Assembly (NCBI GenBank): GCA_947034895.1 | Contig: OX344763.1 | Span: 6,698,501-6,762,500 of the forward strand | Source: Rhytidiadelphus loreus | Lineage: Eukaryota > Streptophyta > Bryopsida > Hypnales > Hylocomiaceae | Length of the DNA stretch: 64,000 nucleotides | Direction of reading: 5' to 3' | Shown here: positions 37,116 to 48,861 of the stretch, piece by piece | How positions within the stretch are numbered: position 1 is the stretch's first letter | Layout of the letters: each line of letters opens with the position of its first letter | Notes under the pieces: generated by a model | The model's input: only the letters and a program-made list of their open reading frames with translations | The model's database searches: none | What the model was told of the DNA's origin: nothing | Position numbers and translations under genes: made by a program

Positions 37116-37448
37116 CACTATACCAGAACCTTGTAAAAAAAAACCATAGTCAAAAATTGACTACGGTTTTTTTTGCCACGGTTTTGTGCAAGCCGACTAC
37201 GCATTCAGTCAACGTTTTTTGCAATTTCCCACTGCAATTTTTGGTATTTTTGAGCGTGTAATATACCATTGGAAAGGTATTGAAATTACCTTTCCAACGG
37301 TATATTACACGCTCAAAATTCTAGAAATTGCAGTGGGAAATTGCAAGAGAAGTTGACTGTCCACTACCTGACACTTGCACAAAACCGTGGCAAAAAAACC
37401 CGTAGTCAATTTTCACTACGGTTTTTTTTACAAGGTTCTGGTATAGTG
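37116..37448. mobile_element. CACTA-type MITE (333 bp) with CTC target duplication
   Basis: The ends read CACTATACCAGAACCTTGT and the exact inverse, ACAAGGTTCTGGTATAGTG. A 3-bp duplication, CTC, flanks them (37113-37115 and 37449-37451). Nearly the whole element folds on itself, including a central palindrome around TGAGCGTGTAATATACC. CACTA ends with 3-bp duplications define the CMC/EnSpm superfamily. No transposase. Confidence 0.92.
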
Positions 37449-37519
37449 CTCATTACAACAGGAAGTAGCGGTTGCAACGCATCATCAACACCCGCAAGTG
37501 TCGGATTGGTGCTAGGATT

Positions 37520-37802
37520 TGCGGCCATCAACTACCCGGCACACAACACAACACGCAGACGCTTTCTCTGGCAAAGATCAACTACGCCCCATTTGGCTTG
37601 GCGGCAAACCGTGACGAAGGGGAAGGTGTACGTGGGCTTCCTAGACACAGTGAGCAAACTGTTCGCGATTTGGTTGAAGAAAGGTGACTTCTTCTTGTTC
37701 CCTCAAGGCTTGGTGCACTTCATTTTGAACGACGGCAAACAGTCCACCACGCTGTCGATCATGAATGCGCAGAACCCCGGCATGCAGTTGCGCAAGTTGT
37801 AG
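37520..37802 (+). pseudogene. Germin-like protein, C-terminal half with the metal motif deleted
   Basis: One frame gives QLPGTQHNTQTLSLAKINYA then PFGL; after a frameshift near 37600 another gives KGKVYVGFLD, LKKGDFFLFPQGLVHF and ILNDGKQ, then AQNPG. This is the germin cupin domain. The expected stretch with the PPHTHPR manganese ligands (about 13 residues) is missing between PFGL and TVTKGKVYVGF. Cupin motif 2, with its histidine in FPQGLVHF, is kept. A stop follows early, shortening the C-terminus. The copy cannot bind metal normally. It continues the half at 35938-36090. Confidence 0.85.
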
Positions 37803-37929
37803 AGCATCGATGTGCTTGCTCGTCAAATTTTGCCTCAACTGGTACAACATTTTGGTTGACAAGTGTTGGACTGCTAGCTAGGGATGTCAATTAGCTGTAG
37901 AGGAAAGCAAGCTCATTACATAGTATAGG

Positions 37930-38410
37930 ATTCGAGTTTGTGGTATTGCATTGTATTTTTCATCCATTCATATATAAAAGCTTCATCCATTTTTATAATT
38001 TCATCCATTCATATATAAAAGCTTCATCCATTTTTATAATTTCATCCATCCAAAAGCATTTGGTTCATACAATTCAATCCATCCATTTTTTATAATTTCA
38101 TCCATCCAAAAGCATTTGGTTCATACAATTCAATCCATCCATTTTTATAATTTCATCCATCCAAAAGCATTTTTTCATCCAATTCAATCCATCCATTTTA
38201 TAATTTCATCCATCCAAAAATATGTTTTACATCCATTTCAATCCATCCAATATTTGTGATTTCATCCCTTCCTAGTGCAAAATTTCATCCATTTTCATCC
38301 ATCCAAGTTCATAATTTCATTCATTTACAAAACAATTTTTCATCCATGCTCATCCATCCAAGATTGTGATTTCATCCATCCAAAAAACAAAATTTCATCC
38401 TTCCTTCGTT
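37930..38410. repeat. TTTCATCCATCC-rich minisatellite
   Basis: Degenerate units of about 40-60 bp built from TTTATAATTTCATCCATCC, AAAAGCATTTGGTTCA and CAATCCATCC words. Low-complexity frames here are not genes. Confidence 0.85.
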
Positions 38411-38619
38411 TCATTCCAAACCAAAGTTTCCCTATGTGTTCCTGGTGATTTTTTTCCCGATGTCCCTTATAGTTTCTCCGTGAGTCCCACTTTTCCTGGT
38501 GATAAAAAAATTCCCGGTATTCGCTTCAAAACAAAGCTGGACACCGGGAAATTTGCCCTTATTCCCCACGGGGAATGGAAAATGAGCCCCTTGTGTCATG
38601 AATCAACATATGGGAGTAG

Positions 38620-39060
38620 ATGCCAACAAAAGAGGGAGAACAAATAGCCCACCTTGAGATCTCGATGCATCACACCAATGGAATGCAGATAGGCTACTCC
38701 CTCCAGAAGTTGCTTCATAATACATGCTGCATTTCATTCTCCATATTTGCCCTTCTTAAGGACTCGATCCAGAAGTTCTCTACCTGTTACACTATTGCCC
38801 TCTTTCTATTACTTCAAATTAACGGCCATCCTTTCACTTCAAACGGGAAGTTTTCAGCATGACATTGATCGACTTCCAAATTTGAAAACAAGGGCTGCAT
38901 GAGTAGTTGGTCAAGTAAAAACCTACAAATCTGTGATCATGTATACATTTTTCCTTGTGAAATAGTATTCTTTGAAGCTGATGCAATATGGGTGACGCAC
39001 CTGCATGAACATAACATTGCCATCCCTCTTGGTCCGTACGGTAACGCAACATAACGTAGT
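38620..39060 (-). pseudogene. Protein kinase relic (subdomains III-VIb)
   Basis: Reading downward on the minus strand: RHPYCISFKEYYF then VYMITDL (39000-38930), then VTGRELLDRVLKKGKYGE, a TGA stop, NAACIMKQLLEGVAYLHSIG and VMHRDLK (38800-38650). This is the kinase segment from HPxIVxLxE through GGELFDRI to the catalytic HRDLK. The stop, a frameshift between the two blocks, and a missing ATP-binding part mark it as dead. The GELFDRI..KGxYxE style fits calcium-dependent or checkpoint-type kinases. It would be followed in a normal kinase by the part found at 18.2-18.5 kb. Confidence 0.75.
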
Positions 39061-41091
39061 TACAGACGATGTCAAATTTAGAAGTTTAATTTTGCGTGGT
39101 ATTACACCTAATCAATGCCTTGCATAGTGGAGTAGTAGTGGAGTTACTGTGTGCCCAACAAATTTTCTCCACAATGCAATACTGACTCGTAAAAATCCAA
39201 CTCATTCCTATGTTAAAATGATTGGAGTGACACAAATGGTATCCTCCACTTTTTGTTGATACAACATGATTGGCAGTTATATGATTTTTCATAAAAGATG
39301 CAAATCCTTGCCAAATTAATTACATGAAGCTCAATTGTTTTCTTTCTCAAACTGGTTATGAGTTGTTCCCTGATAATATGAAGCATTGTCGAGATACGTG
39401 GCTAACCTCCAACATCGATGGTTTTCTTCACTTTGTACAACTTATGGAACTGAGGAACTCCTCTTCCAAGATTTTTTTGAAATTAGTTTTCTTCTGAAAT
39501 TCATCGATTCGACAGCTGGTTGACCTGGAACGCTTGCAAGTCTTCAAGAGGGCCTCAAAACAATTGCCATTCTCGGTGGACGCCTAGTCCTAGAACGCAG
39601 GTGCCGAAGAGGAGAAGCACGAGACTGGCATGGTTTTATTTGAAATCCCTAATTCTCTTATTTTCAACCTCAAGGCTCAATCATCACTCTTTCACACCTT
39701 CATTAAGCTTCAACCTACAAGCACTATGAGCGAATGCAAAAAACACCGGTACTATTTTGCGTCACAATTAGAATGACGGAGATGCCATTCGCCATATCTT
39801 TTGGGAAATGAAGTCCATGTACTTGAAATTTTTATTGGAGATGGCTAACTTTTATTGGAGATGGCTAACTCAGATTCCTTATTTTTGAGAAATTTTGAAA
39901 AAAAATCCTTTAATTAAATTGTAATTTATCTAATTTGTCACACTTTGCATTTTAGGGTTTTTTAGTATTGTGGAGTATCCAAAAATGATGATGTATGTCT
40001 AGGATTGTTGTGGGCTATTGCCACAATAGAAGGGCATGTGCCCACCAAAGGGCATTCAAAAAAACAAAATTCTTTGTCCTCAACATGCATGCAAATAAGA
40101 GTCCCTTGCCCATAGCGCTCCAAACATTCATGATGGTTTCAACTTTTAGTTTTTGGTGAAATGTAATTACTATCAAGTCTTTACAAATGGACAATTTTTA
40201 GGGGTTTTTTATTCATGATTTTCTAATTATTATAAATTTATACTTAATTTTATCTACTTTCTGTGACAAACTGTCATTTTTTTTAAGTAGTACTATTTTA
40301 GTATTATAAAGTACTCAAAAGTACTATTGGCCGTTGATTATTCAGATCAACGGCTAAGATTGCTCCGTTTTGTAGTATTGGGAGTACTAGGAGTACTAGG
40401 CAGAAAAAAAACAGTTTTGGCAGAAAATCGTTCGGTGTTTCTTGCATCTACTCGTATATTTTACGTTATACCCCTTGCACCAATATATTTATGCGTACTT
40501 TATCAACGTGCACATTTCAATACTTTGATCCAAAAGCGATTGGAAAACTCAACTGCATGTTTTTCTCACAACATCAAATTGTTGATCTGCACACCTCCAC
40601 TGCATTTCATGAATGCAAGTCAATTTGTTGTGAACATTCACAAACTAATTAGTGGTGCTTACGTTTGAAGCAAGAGTCTGGCAACTTTACTGAGCCCTTG
40701 AACAAGCATTTTTTCTCAGCAGTTTTCAGCTGGGGAAGGAAACATAATTATTAATCTCATAATGACAAAATGTGTTTAATTGGTATTCATTTTTATGTTA
40801 CCTGGAGCGCTTGCACGCCATTCTAAGTGACAGTTATGTATGATATTATTTACCGTTTTTTTCTGCGTGGCATTCGTTGCATCATTGACGTTGCAGCTTG
40901 CAAGTTTGACAAAGTATGAAGAGGAAGGGTTGGCGGAATACAAGACGGTGAGTATGACTTGGTTAGGCTTTTTCTCTTTTCTCCCCAGCTACATAACTCC
41001 CAATCTCAAGGAATCCAAAAATGTAATTATATACATGAAATGAATATTCTTTGAGGACAATAATAGCATTAAAAACTTAATTATATGAGTT
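39061..41091. other. Intergenic, no supported gene
   Basis: Short frames on the plus strand at 39520-39729, 40327-40668 and 40840-41043 have no recognisable domain. The one at 40840 begins with a hydrophobic stretch but is only 67 codons. Confidence 0.45.
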
Positions 41092-41099
41092 TTTTTAAT

Positions 41100-41660
41100 C
41101 TCGGGGGGTCATTTAGAGTGTCCATTAGAAACCATGTGCGAACAAAACTTTGGACCCCCTATATACTTTTTGAATTTTAAATAAATAAAAATTAAAAAAA
41201 TATGAATAGATTTTCCTACTTTGAAAGTTTATGTTTTGAATTATTGATATTTTTATTTGTTAATAATAATTAGTTAAAAAAATTTGAAGTAAAAAGATAC
41301 ACTGTAGAACTGAAAAATAACTTTCACACACCTATATTATATAAGAAATTTTTTTCTAAAAAATGAACAAAAAATTCCTAAAAATAACTCATTATTGAAA
41401 GCTCATTTTGAGTTGAATATGACTCAATGGTCATCTAAATGTGTCCTCTATAATTATTTGAGTTGAAAAACATGCCATTTTAGTTCATTTTCAACCTCTC
41501 TAAAAATCATTTCATATTTTATTTGAGTTGAAAATTTTGGCAATAGAAAGCCATAGTCATTATTAAACAATGTTCAAAATTTTAGGTTGAAATTATAGTT
41601 TATTAGAAACCACTTGTTCACATGTGGTTTGTTATAGTAGAACTAAGTGCACCCCCCGAG
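41100..41660. mobile_element. hAT-like non-autonomous element, copy 1 (561 bp)
   Basis: Ends are CTCGGGGGG and CCCCCCGAG, with longer imperfect inverted repeats (GAAACCATGTGCGAACAA against its partner). An exact 8-bp duplication, TTTTTAAT, flanks it at 41092-41099 and 41661-41668. Related copies at 48.25 and 59.58 kb are in the opposite orientation. An 8-bp duplication fits hAT; the terminal sequence is not the classic CAGGG type, so the superfamily is inferred. Confidence 0.85.
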
Positions 41661-41668
41661 TTTTTAAT

Positions 41669-42250
41669 ACATGTATTATGAGACAAGCTACCTAACTTTG
41701 GGGGCTTTTTAATAAAAATTTAATTTTAATTGGAAGAGACTTCTTGTATGGAATTTTTAAAACTATGCATAGGTGTTTCAATTCTTCATATATATTGTTA
41801 GTTTTTATTCTAATATGTATGCAATCCAACATTTTCTACAATTCTTTTTTTTAATTTGGTCTATATCTAACTTTTTGGTCTTTTTTATTTGATATAATTT
41901 TTACAAAAACTATCATTTAAGATGCTTTAATGCCAATGACCCGCATGTAATACAAGAATTGCATATAAGGGCTTTTCTCTCTTTTTTCTATTCTAATGTA
42001 TAAATTGGGATTAACATCTAAAATTCTCTAAAACAATCCAAAAAAACATTTTCTCACTTTAAATGCTTATATATGGCAATTGATGTTGTCAATTTTCACA
42101 AAAATTTACAACGTGTTCTTGTATAAGCATCATACAAGATCCTATAGTTAGATTCTTCTAAAAATCATCTTTTGGGTTTGTTCATTGAATGCAATAGTAA
42201 TGGTAGTTTTGAGTGGTTTTTGATGAAAAATAGCCTAAGTCTTGCAAAGG
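41669..42250. other. AT-rich, includes decayed TTAA-family terminal sequence
   Basis: From about 42110 to 42250 the words GATCCTATAGTTAG, TAATGGTAGTTTT and TTTTTGATGAAAAA match the right end of the 925-bp TTAA family and run up to a TTAA at 42251. No left end was found. Confidence 0.45.
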
Positions 42251-42254
42251 TTAA

Positions 42255-42492
42255 CCCTAGAACACCGGGGTGGTCACTATGAAAATCATCCTTTTTGGTA
42301 CCGTGTAAATCATTTGCTTAAAAGAATCTTAGAGTACCCATTGAAGGTCAAACTATTGTGCAAGGTCTATTGTCAAACTATAGACCTCTTTTTTTAGCAC
42401 AAAAATCCAGGGATGAACATTCGCACTTTTGTCTTACATAAAACAATCTTTATCATCTATAGGACACTTTTAGCCACCATGTCATTACAAGG
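42255..42492. mobile_element. Short TTAA-flanked element, family B copy 1
   Basis: Bordered by TTAA at 42251-42254 and 42493-42496. Its interior (AAAATCATCC, TTTTGGTA, GGTCAAACTAT words) matches the inverted copy at 48862-49082. 238 bp, no coding capacity. Confidence 0.55.
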
Positions 42493-42861
42493 TTAACCTT
42501 GGAAGAACAAAGTCTATCACCATGATAGTCATCGTCAACATATCAAATTCTTGAATAAATCTGAGGAATAAATAGGTGCATTCTTCATATATATAATTTT
42601 GATGAAAATCATTCATTTCAACCACCAAGATGCTTCTAGTGCCTTCGACAGCTCTAGCGCGCTTTTGAATTTAAAGTCAAAACTCTTAGCGGTCTCTTCA
42701 AAATTGCCTCCACCATGCAAAGATCAAAGGCCAAAGTGATTTCTAAATGTGTCCATATTGCAAATTGGAACACATGGTTGATACCAATGGGAGGGCTTTT
42801 AGGACTTCATAAAAAGGATAATGAATAAAGAACTAGCATTAGAAAAAGAATGGGGCCTTAA

Positions 42862-43787
42862 CCCCTTAAGGACCAGACTGCGTTTTTTAGTTGTATAAAA
42901 TTTTTGGGCAGGTACCTACGAGCGGAGATTTTCATATTTGGGTCTGAAATTTTAATAGAATGTGGGGTCGAGGAAGATCTTTCATATGCACCAAATTTCA
43001 TGACATTTGGAAATACGAGTCAAAAGTTATAGCCTAATATGTCACTTTTTTTTCCAACCGGGCAGTTCGGGCAGATCAGAAAAAATCAATTTTTCCAGAA
43101 ACAAAAATTTGGAATTGATTTTCTAGAGTTTTATATACACGAAAAGCTTTTAATCATTCCATTTTGATCAATGAGTCAAAAGTTATGAGGATTTTTTGTT
43201 TGCGGGCAGTTTTGGATTTCCTACTCTAAAATAAACTTTGAAATCCTTTATCTTACCCAATTTTCAATATTTTTGGACAAAAATAAAATCTTAGGATGTA
43301 GATACATTATTACAACATTTCGACCATTGGGATTGGAAATTTTCAATTCCATATTTAAATTGTAAATAATTTAGTATTTTTAATCATTGTCTACTACTAC
43401 CTACTTACTATTTTTTTCCTATATGTTGTACTATTTCAAATGATCTGAAAATTTTCAAGCATGTGGCCAACTTGTCTTGGAAAACAAATCCAAAGAAGCA
43501 CCACCATTTAGGTCATTTTTTCATAGAAATGTGAGCTTGTGAAGTGCAGTTGCCCTGCTTTTTCGCAGGGTCAAAAAAATGATTTTAGTTAATTTGAATG
43601 CTTATATCTTGCAATCCACCCGGTGGAAATGTTTGAAATTTTTACCACATGTTTTTGATACTGTATAATACAAGATCCTACAGTTAGATATGTCAAAAAA
43701 GTTTTATTTTCAAGATTTTGGTACTTGTACTAGAAATGGCAGTTTTGGAGCATTTTTGGTGAAAGTATAGTGACGGTCCTTTAAGGG
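42862..43787 (-). mobile_element. TTAA-flanked piggyBac-like element, copy 2 (926 bp)
   Basis: Bordered by TTAA (42858-42861 and 43788-43791), with ends CCCCTTAAGGACC and GGTCCTTTAAGGG. Its reverse complement matches copy 1 (13498-14422) along its length, including CCACATGTTTTTGATAC and GATCTGCCCGAACTG words. No ORF is conserved between the copies, so the family is non-autonomous. Confidence 0.85.
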
Positions 43788-43791
43788 TTAA

Positions 43792-44812
43792 GAAGGCTAC
43801 CACATCTAAACTAATCGTGCAAATTAAAAAATAATATTTTTTTGGAAATTAAAAAAAAAATTGAGGTGCCACACCAGATAGAAATTTTATTTTTAATATC
43901 TTTTCAAATTTATTTTTTATTTGCACTATTGTAATGGCAATTGGAACATTTTATTCTAAATTAAAATTTGCCATCATGTTTGTTCTTTTGCATACTCTTG
44001 TCACCCCTCACAATAGGAAGACCAACCTTGTCTATCCCAAACAACTTCCTACTAATCCTCCAGACCACACATAGTGAGTTGCATTTCAAATGCAATAATG
44101 GAGTTAGATCCTCCAAACCACACACAGTGCAAAAATGGAGTTAGATGCTCTTATAGTCACAGCACATTATAAGTTTTTTTTAATAGCTTGCTTTTGATAG
44201 ATTCTAATAATTTGAGTCATTCAAACTCTATAGTCCAAATCCAAACTTTCTAGTCTTCATTATACATGCTTTTGAATGCACTTCTGATAATAATAATCTC
44301 ACAATCTAATCAGTTATACCAATCAAAAATAGCAATATATTTGTCAAGTTATTTTCTACATTTAGTGGATTGATGGTGCCCTTTGATCCTCTAGCTATCT
44401 TGTTTCAAAAACTAAAACTATTTAAAACACAATAAAAATCTTTTCCTAGGTGGTAAACTTAATTACTTATACATAATCTACCTTTAGATTTTGTTTGTCA
44501 CCTTTTGCATAGGTACAATCATTTGGAACGGATAAAATTGAATTCTAGAAGAACCAAACAATTGTAAACAATCCAACGTACAAAAGCCCTTAAAGAGGAG
44601 GAGAGATTCCAGAGAAATCAAGAAAATCCAATTAGTGGAACCTTTATACTTCTTACTTCAATAAATGTTAATATTTCATATATGTTATAAAATTTCACCT
44701 CCTTCTAGATCCTCAAAAAAAAAATTAGATGTTAAACATTACTAATTCACTACATCACCGTTTATAAATATACTTTACTATGTGTTAGAATAGTCAAAAA
44801 GTTCATATTAAG
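43792..44812. other. Intergenic with a small tandem duplication
   Basis: A roughly 55-bp direct repeat (AATCCTCCAGACCACACA type) lies at about 44050-44150. No gene. Confidence 0.4.
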
Positions 44813-44816
44813 TTAA

Positions 44817-45199
44817 CCCCTAAAGGTCTTTGGATGCCATACCTACCTGCAAACTAAAACTCCTCATAACTTTCATCTCATTTATCAAAATGGAATTATT
44901 CAAAGCTAATCATGTATTTATAAATGTAGAGAAACTATTTCAAATTTTTATTTATTTTAAAAGTGTTTTTTAAAGAAGTTTTTTGGAATGCCCAAGCTAC
45001 CTGCCAAACGTTGAAAATTACATATGATGCTATAACTTTTTAACCATGTAGTCAAAAGTTATGAAAATTATTGTACCTTAAAGCTACTCTTTAGGCACAT
45101 TTAGTGTGAAATTTTAAAAGAGAAAAATAAAAATTCCGTTTATAGTAAGCTGCCCAAAATTGCTACGTTGCCAAAAAATGGGGTTTGGATCTTTAGGGA
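44817..45199. mobile_element. Shortened TTAA-flanked element, related family (383 bp)
   Basis: Flanked by TTAA at 44813-44816 and 45200-45203, ends CCCCTAAAGGTC and GATCTTTAGGGA. It contains AACTTT, TCATTTATCAAAATGGAAT and CTGCC words like those of the long copies. An internally shortened, diverged member. Confidence 0.7.
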
Positions 45200-45203
45200 T
45201 TAA

Positions 45204-46990
45204 ATATATATTAAATTTTAATAGACAAAAAATTAAATATATATTATTTATTACATATTATAATGTTGTATTTGTTAGAAATCTTTGATTCCCTATTTGT
45301 AGTTAACATATATTATAGAGGTTTGACTTAGCTAAGGATTGATTTCTAAAAGCAACAATTGTGGTTTGATTGAGGGTCAAGCCAAGACTCCTATTTTACA
45401 AAGGCTACTTTTGGTCATAAGAGTTTTAGTAATACTCCCTCCATTCTAAAATAAGTGTCCACAATGTTATTGAAAATATTTGATACCAATTTCATTTACC
45501 ATATTGTAAAAATTATTAATTCAAAAAGGTCCAATTTTTATATCACCTAAATTAATGAAGAACATTACATGTGTTCATTGCAACCTAAATAAAATTGGAC
45601 ATAAAAAATCCTTCATATAACATGCTTTAAACAACCTTAAAAAATATGAAGTTCAATTAAAACACTTATTTTGGGATGGAAAGAGTACTTATAAGTTAAA
45701 AACACCTAAAATACTTCCAAATAAGAGTTTGAACATGGTTCCTATTATTCAATTGTAACAATTTTATTGGATCTTATTGGTAGTTGCAAGAAGATTCTAT
45801 ATTCCTATAGAATGCATTTTTTGGACTCTATATAAATAAACTATGAATTTTCAAAGTGATGAAAATAGGTATACTTTAAAATCAACTTACCTAGGCTCTC
45901 TTGTAAAAAACTTGCACATTTTAAGCAATAACGTAGAAGAAGGTCACAATTAGATGTTAGGTAACATCTAATTGTAACATCTAATTGTGAGAAATATTGA
46001 TGAAAAATGTAATATTGTAGAAAAATCAACACATTTCATCAGGTTCATTGCCAAAGCATAGCAGTTCTTGCTTTAAAGTAGATGAAGAATAAATAATTTT
46101 CAGAATTTTTGTAGAATGGAGTAACATATGGCGTTTGACTATATATAAGCGTTTTCACCTGCCAAGGAATGTAATTTGAGGTTGATATTGTACAAAGACT
46201 AACAAAGTTTTTCAACTCGAAAGGAAAGTATAGGAAGAGGTCTTGAAATAGTGCGGGCACTTACAATCAACTCTAGGAAAGGTCCATAATGAGTGCATGT
46301 GGTTGTTCAAATGGATTCCATTTTTTGAGGTAGGAAAATCTTACTACAAGTGAGTGATTTTAGGGTAGTGAGTAGTGCTTTTGGACTTCTATTATGTGTC
46401 ATATATGAATTATGAATTATGAATGCCTCATTTAATTGTAAATATAGAATTCAAAATGACAATAAAAAAGAAGTGGTAAATATTAATTCCAGGGTATATA
46501 TTTCCCTTGCTCAATTTAAGACACTACATTTATGCATTATAGAACTTTCTTGAACATACTAAGCACCCTATTCATCTTTTGAAGATTGTTCTATTATTTT
46601 TAGAAGCACATGTTAATTCATTACTATTGGAATCTACAACCATCAATAGCAACCTACAGACTCTTCACTTTGGAAAATTGTATCTAATTCATTCTAAGTA
46701 AAAAAATGATAATTTAAATTGCAATTCATTTATTTTTTTATTTTTCTATCTACCAAAAGAATTGGAAATCATTGGTTGGCTAGTTTCTTCCACATATCTA
46801 TTTTCTCCTTAGATGTGCCATTCTTGAACTTTCTACCTTAAAAGTATGATTGTAAAAATTCAACATAGCTTTAATTTGTTAACAAAAAGAAAGAAAAATT
46901 TGCCACTTATTTTTTTGGTATCACCTCTAGGTTTTCTCAATTAACCTTCACCCCCTCCCCCGCCCTCTTGTAATTTTCAGAAAGCAATGT
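45204..46990. other. AT-rich intergenic, possible Stowaway-type remnant at 45.43-45.69 kb
   Basis: At 45435-45690 the words ACTCCCTCCATTCTAAAATAAGTG and the inverse CACTTATTTTGGGATGGAAAGAGTACTTA-type ending resemble a Stowaway MITE (TACTCCCTCC ends, TA target). I shortened the call because exact ends are eroded. No gene is seen. Confidence 0.5.
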
Positions 46991-47034
46991 AATTGACAAA
47001 TAATATGGGACAAACAACATCCCATATCTTGTAC

Positions 47035-47043
47035 ATGTATCCA

Positions 47044-47075
<32 letters not shown>

Positions 47076-47210
47076 TGTATTCATATCCAGTATTGTGTTG
47101 TATCTGCATTTGTATCCACATTCAATATTCACTATGTATTTGTATACAATACTATATCCATATCCAATATTCATTTTTGTATCCGTATCCATATTGATAT
47201 TTGGACGGCT
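47035..47210. repeat. CCGTATC/CATATCC subterminal-style repeat cluster
   Basis: Four consecutive CCCGTAT words followed by many TATCCATATCC and TGTATCC variants. Such clusters occur near the ends of plant hAT elements; termini were not identified. Confidence 0.5.
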
Positions 47211-47225
47211 CAAATTAAATCTCAC

Positions 47226-48240
47226 AAAATCAACGGCTTGTGATTTTTTGAGAAATCAATGGTGATTTTGAAGGTAAGCATTTAAAAAAATCAATGGCCT
47301 TTAAATTTTTTGAGAGAGGGGGGGCAACTAATACCTTTAACAGCTTCTTTTGGATACATTGTGACCAATCCTTCATAACTTCTTGAACTAATTGGAAGAT
47401 TATCATCTAAGAAAAAGAAATCATGTGAGCTATTAAAATGATGGAAAAAATAGAAAAGATGGTGAAACATTTTGTAGACAAAACAAAGTAATAATCATTG
47501 TATCTAATAAGAGAAGATGAATGGTATTCTATTCAAAAATGTTATGTCTGCCTTCTTTTTAGACTTGAGTTATATCTCACTAGTTGTCATCAAAGTTGTG
47601 AAGGCTCAAAAGATAGACAACTCTTATATTATTTAGGCAAGGATTGTATGGATATCCTAGGATTGAATAAGAATACAAACCAATGTTGTATTGGCATTAT
47701 ATTTATTATATCAAATTGATCTTGGCCATTCACAACATCCTATTAAATAATCCTATGATTTCCTCCCTTAAGTTTTATTGTGGCACTTTTCTAGAAGAAA
47801 GAAAATATCCCAAAGATTTTTATAGAAGAATTTGAATTAAAGTGACCACTTACACTTCACATGTTAGATTCTTGTTTTTTTAGAGACAATAGAACTTTCC
47901 AATATTTAGTAAATAGTTCTAGATACATATAATAGACACCTTAATTCAATTGTATTCAACAAATACAACCTATAGCATACCTAATCCACATTTTTTGAGC
48001 ATTTTTTTTGTTGTTGGCTATAACATGCTATATATTATATGAAGTGTGCTATAACTTTTAATCAATACATTTTATTATGTCATTGCGCCATGACTTGGAA
48101 TCACGATCACTTTCTACAAATTGTTGTATATTGGGCCTAGTACCCCATCTAAAAACTCTAAGGTAGATGAGCCCATTCCATACAATTTTCCTATTTGATA
48201 TAGCTAGAGATGTACTCATTACAATCTTACATTCAACCTA
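47226..48240. other. AT-rich intergenic, nothing recognised
   Basis: A 73-codon plus-strand frame at 47498-47719 has no recognisable domain. Confidence 0.4.
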
Positions 48241-48247
48241 AAATTGT

Positions 48248-48783
48248 CACTTAATTCTACTATAACAAACCACATGCGAACAAGTGGTCTCTAATAAACC
48301 ATTTCGACCTAAAATTTTGAGCATTGTTTAATAATGACTATAGGTTTCTATTGCTAAAATTCCAACTCAAATAAAATATAAAATGATTTCTTGTTGAGGT
48401 TGAAAATGAACTAAAGTGGCATGTTTTTCAACTCAAATAATTATAGAGGACACATTTAGATGACCATTGAATCAATATTCAACTCAAAATGAGCTTTCAA
48501 TAGAAATTTATTTTTAGGAATTTTTTTGTTCATTTTTTAGACAAATTTTTCTTATATAATATAGGGGTGAGAAAGTTATTTTTCAATTCTACAATGTATC
48601 TTTTTACTTCAAAAATTTGTAACTAATTATTATTAACAAATAAAATATCAATAATTCAAAACATAAACTTTCAAAGTAGAAAAATCTATTTATATATTTT
48701 TAATTTAAAAGTCAAAAACTATATAGGAGGTCCAAAATTTTGTTCGCAAGTGGTTTCTAATGGATACTCTAAGTGATCCCCCC
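48248..48783. mobile_element. hAT-like element, copy 2 (left end eroded)
   Basis: The sequence from CACTTAATTCTACTATAAC to AGTGATCCCCCC matches copy 1 inverted. The first nine or so terminal bases at the left are lost, so no target duplication can be read. It keeps the uninterrupted site GTTTAATAATGACTATAG used below to prove the nested insertion. Confidence 0.8.
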
Positions 48784-48861
48784 AAACGTCCTAATAACTA
48801 ACAAACTCTTATAGCAACAACTTCTTAAGCAAAATTAAAGAAATGCACCTTGTCCCTTTAA

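Noticed and set aside
18245..39060. One kinase gene with a 20-kb intron
   Set aside because: Both parts carry stops and frameshifts and overlap slightly at the HRDLK/LKNII junction; reported only as a finding.
46977..47265. Tyr/Ile/Pro-rich ORFs on both strands
   Set aside because: Translations of the CCGTATC repeat cluster.
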